Shown one piece after another: positions 62,805-64,000 of a stretch of 64,000 nucleotides of DNA. Both the position numbers and the translations under genes were made by a program. The stretch is from Stentor roeselii (lineage: Eukaryota > Ciliophora > Heterotrichea > Heterotrichida > Stentoridae). The first letter of the stretch is position 1. Each line of letters begins with the position of its first letter. Location: the NCBI GenBank assembly GCA_006503475.1, contig RSEH01000243.1, forward strand, positions 1 to 64,000, in the 5' to 3' direction. Under the pieces are notes generated by a model that ran no database searches, was not told the origin of the DNA, and saw nothing but the letters and a program-made list of their open reading frames with translations.

Positions 62805-63839
62805 TTAACTATTCGAGAAGTTCATTTTTTGCACTTTTTTCAAAGTTTCTTGAACTTCATTCAATAAATTATCGTCAGTTTTTCTCAGTACTTTTCGATC
62901 AAGATTATCCAAGTTCTGGATTTTTTCGCTTGTTTCAGAAGTTCCGAACTTTCTGAGTTTGTTGACGTCTTCCTTGACTTTTTTCTTCTCGGTTTTAAGG
63001 AACTCGATACGTTCTTGACTTTCAATGATTTGCTGTTTAAGTGAGTTGTTTTTAGAGTTCGAGTTGAGTTTGTTTTGAAGGGAAGAGATGTAAACTTCCA
63101 TTTGTTGAAGTTCGTTTTCTTTCGTTTCTAAGTCTTTGATTTGAGAGGACAGGTCTTCGAGTTCTTTTTCGACTGCTTTGAGCTCTCTGGTGACTTCGAC
63201 TTCAGAAAGGGAAAGAAGTGCTTCATAAGAATGTCTGTCGTTTTGATTGGTGATATCATCGCCTTCCCAATTTTTCACCTCATCTGAAAGTTCACGGTAA
63301 ACATTTTCCGCTTCTTTAAGCTCTTCAATCAAAACACTTTTTTCTTTTTCATAATTCTGAAGTTTTTCTTCAATATTCTCCTGGTCTTTTAAAGTTTCTT
63401 CCTGGTTTTCTATAGCAGCTTCTAGTTCTGCTATTTGTTTTTCAGTATCAATGATGAGACTTTCTAGATTTTCATGTTCTTTTTTGATATCTTCTCTTTT
63501 GGTGATCATTTCTTTGATTTTCAGTGACTTTTCTTCGAGTTCTTCTTGGACTGAGGTGATTTGTTGAATGCCAGACCTCATTGAGACGACTTTGCTTTGA
63601 CTGTCATTCTGAGGAATGAAGTCCATCATGATATCTTTGAGTTCTTTTATTTCTTTTTCCAGGTCGTTATGCATTGCCCGGAGGTCTTTGAGGCTGTCTT
63701 TTTCCTCTTCAGGTCTGTCATCATGTTGACTGCGAAGCTTGTCTCTTTCCTTCTCAAGAGTCGAGTTTTCCAAGGAGATCTGTTTGATGATATCGTTCAG
63801 TTCAGTGATTGCTGCTGACTTGCCATAAGAACAACCCAT
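62805..63839 (-). CDS. Long coiled-coil protein with N-myristoylation signal (344 aa)
   Basis: ATG at 63839; starts MGCSYGKSAAIT, which fits myristoylation on Gly2 plus palmitoylation on Cys3. From residue 15 to 340 it is a nearly continuous, charged heptad coiled coil (LENSTLEKERDKLRSQ, KELEDLSSQIKDLETKE). It is likely a membrane-tethered filament or scaffold protein of the cortex; this location is inferred. No catalytic domain. Complete frame. Confidence 0.8.
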   Translation of the reverse strand: MGCSYGKSAAITELNDIIKQISLENSTLEKERDKLRSQHDDRPEEEKDSLKDLRAMHNDLEKEIKELKDIMMDFIPQNDSQSKVVSMRSGIQQITSVQEELEEKSLKIKEMITKREDIKKEHENLESLIIDTEKQIAELEAAIENQEETLKDQENIEEKLQNYEKEKSVLIEELKEAENVYRELSDEVKNWEGDDITNQNDRHSYEALLSLSEVEVTRELKAVEKELEDLSSQIKDLETKENELQQMEVYISSLQNKLNSNSKNNSLKQQIIESQERIEFLKTEKKKVKEDVNKLRKFGTSETSEKIQNLDNLDRKVLRKTDDNLLNEVQETLKKVQKMNFSNS

Positions 63840-63870
63840 TTATTAGAATAAGTAAGAAGTGAATTAAATA

Positions 63871-64000
63871 CTAAGAATTCATCCCTGTTGTCCAGTCTTC
63901 TCGGTATCGAAGAGGAAGTCCGATGAACTCTGGGAAGGATTTACTGTGCTTTGCACAGGGGGTCTTTTCTAAGGCTCTGAGATAGGATTGAAGGTCTCGC
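63871..64000 (-). CDS. C-terminal end of a gene with PX-like residues, cut by the window edge
   Basis: The minus strand is open from the right edge to a TAG at 63871-63873 and encodes 42 residues beginning RDLQSYLRALEKTP, followed by SFPEFIGLPLRYREDWTTGM. The L-x-x-YL-x-x-L...F-x-x-F pattern resembles the last helix of a PX phosphoinositide-binding domain. The call is tentative because most of the gene lies outside. Its stop is 31 bp upstream of the start of the next gene on the same strand. Confidence 0.55.
   Translation of the reverse strand, partial: RDLQSYLRALEKTPCAKHSKSFPEFIGLPLRYREDWTTGMNS

Overview
The window looks like macronuclear DNA of a heterotrich ciliate, most likely Stentor or a close relative. 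The main reason is intron size. I can place seven introns with certainty and every one is exactly 15 nt, starts GTA and ends TAG. Six lie in the DOMON/cytochrome b561 gene (34876-39525) and one in the gene at 42272-43009. Introns of this size are a known hallmark of Stentor and other heterotrichs. The long intact genes are rich in tryptophan, always encoded by TGG with no internal TGA, and they end in TAA or TAG (one ends in TGA). This fits the standard code. The DNA is strongly AT-rich.

The window has two very different halves. The left half (about 1-34.8 kb) is gene-poor and full of decayed paralogues. It holds an intact but edge-truncated beta-propeller gene (1-1217, minus), its frameshifted tandem copy (5136-8170), a broken surface-protein gene (8.8-10.0 kb), and two intact paralogues of a family with a conserved HELxN motif (11416-12423 and 25038-26816). 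It also holds an intact trypsin-like protease (13115-14443), a broken coiled-coil/EF-hand gene (14.6-16.1 kb), a B-box/coiled-coil/ubiquitin-like gene (17472-18269), a broken WD40 gene (20637-22539) and another remnant (22.7-23.9 kb). Long AT-rich stretches without recognisable content separate them. The half ends with an intact 1,626-residue WD40-ankyrin-TRP-like channel (27635-32515).

From 34.9 kb come a six-DOMON/cytochrome b561/cytochrome b5/flavin-reductase fusion (34876-39525) and then a decayed copy (39.5-41.04 kb) of the three-gene block that survives intact at 42.27-44.3 kb. The right part (42.27-64 kb) is packed. A divergent pair has start codons 5 bp apart, tandem genes are 13, 14 and 25 bp apart, and convergent stops are 10, 18 and 36 bp apart. 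It encodes a PDCD2-like protein, an N-terminally acylated-looking PP2C phosphatase, a giant type I membrane protein, DNA polymerase epsilon catalytic subunit, an EamA-type transporter, histidyl-tRNA synthetase with a long N-terminal extension, several ciliate-type proteins of unknown function and a gene end resembling a PX domain.

The housekeeping genes (POLE, HARS, PDCD2-like, PP2C) do not form one pathway; their closeness reflects genome compaction. The accessory genes point to signalling, membrane redox chemistry and proteolysis. I found no tRNA, rRNA, CRISPR array, transposon or virus-like element that I could support.
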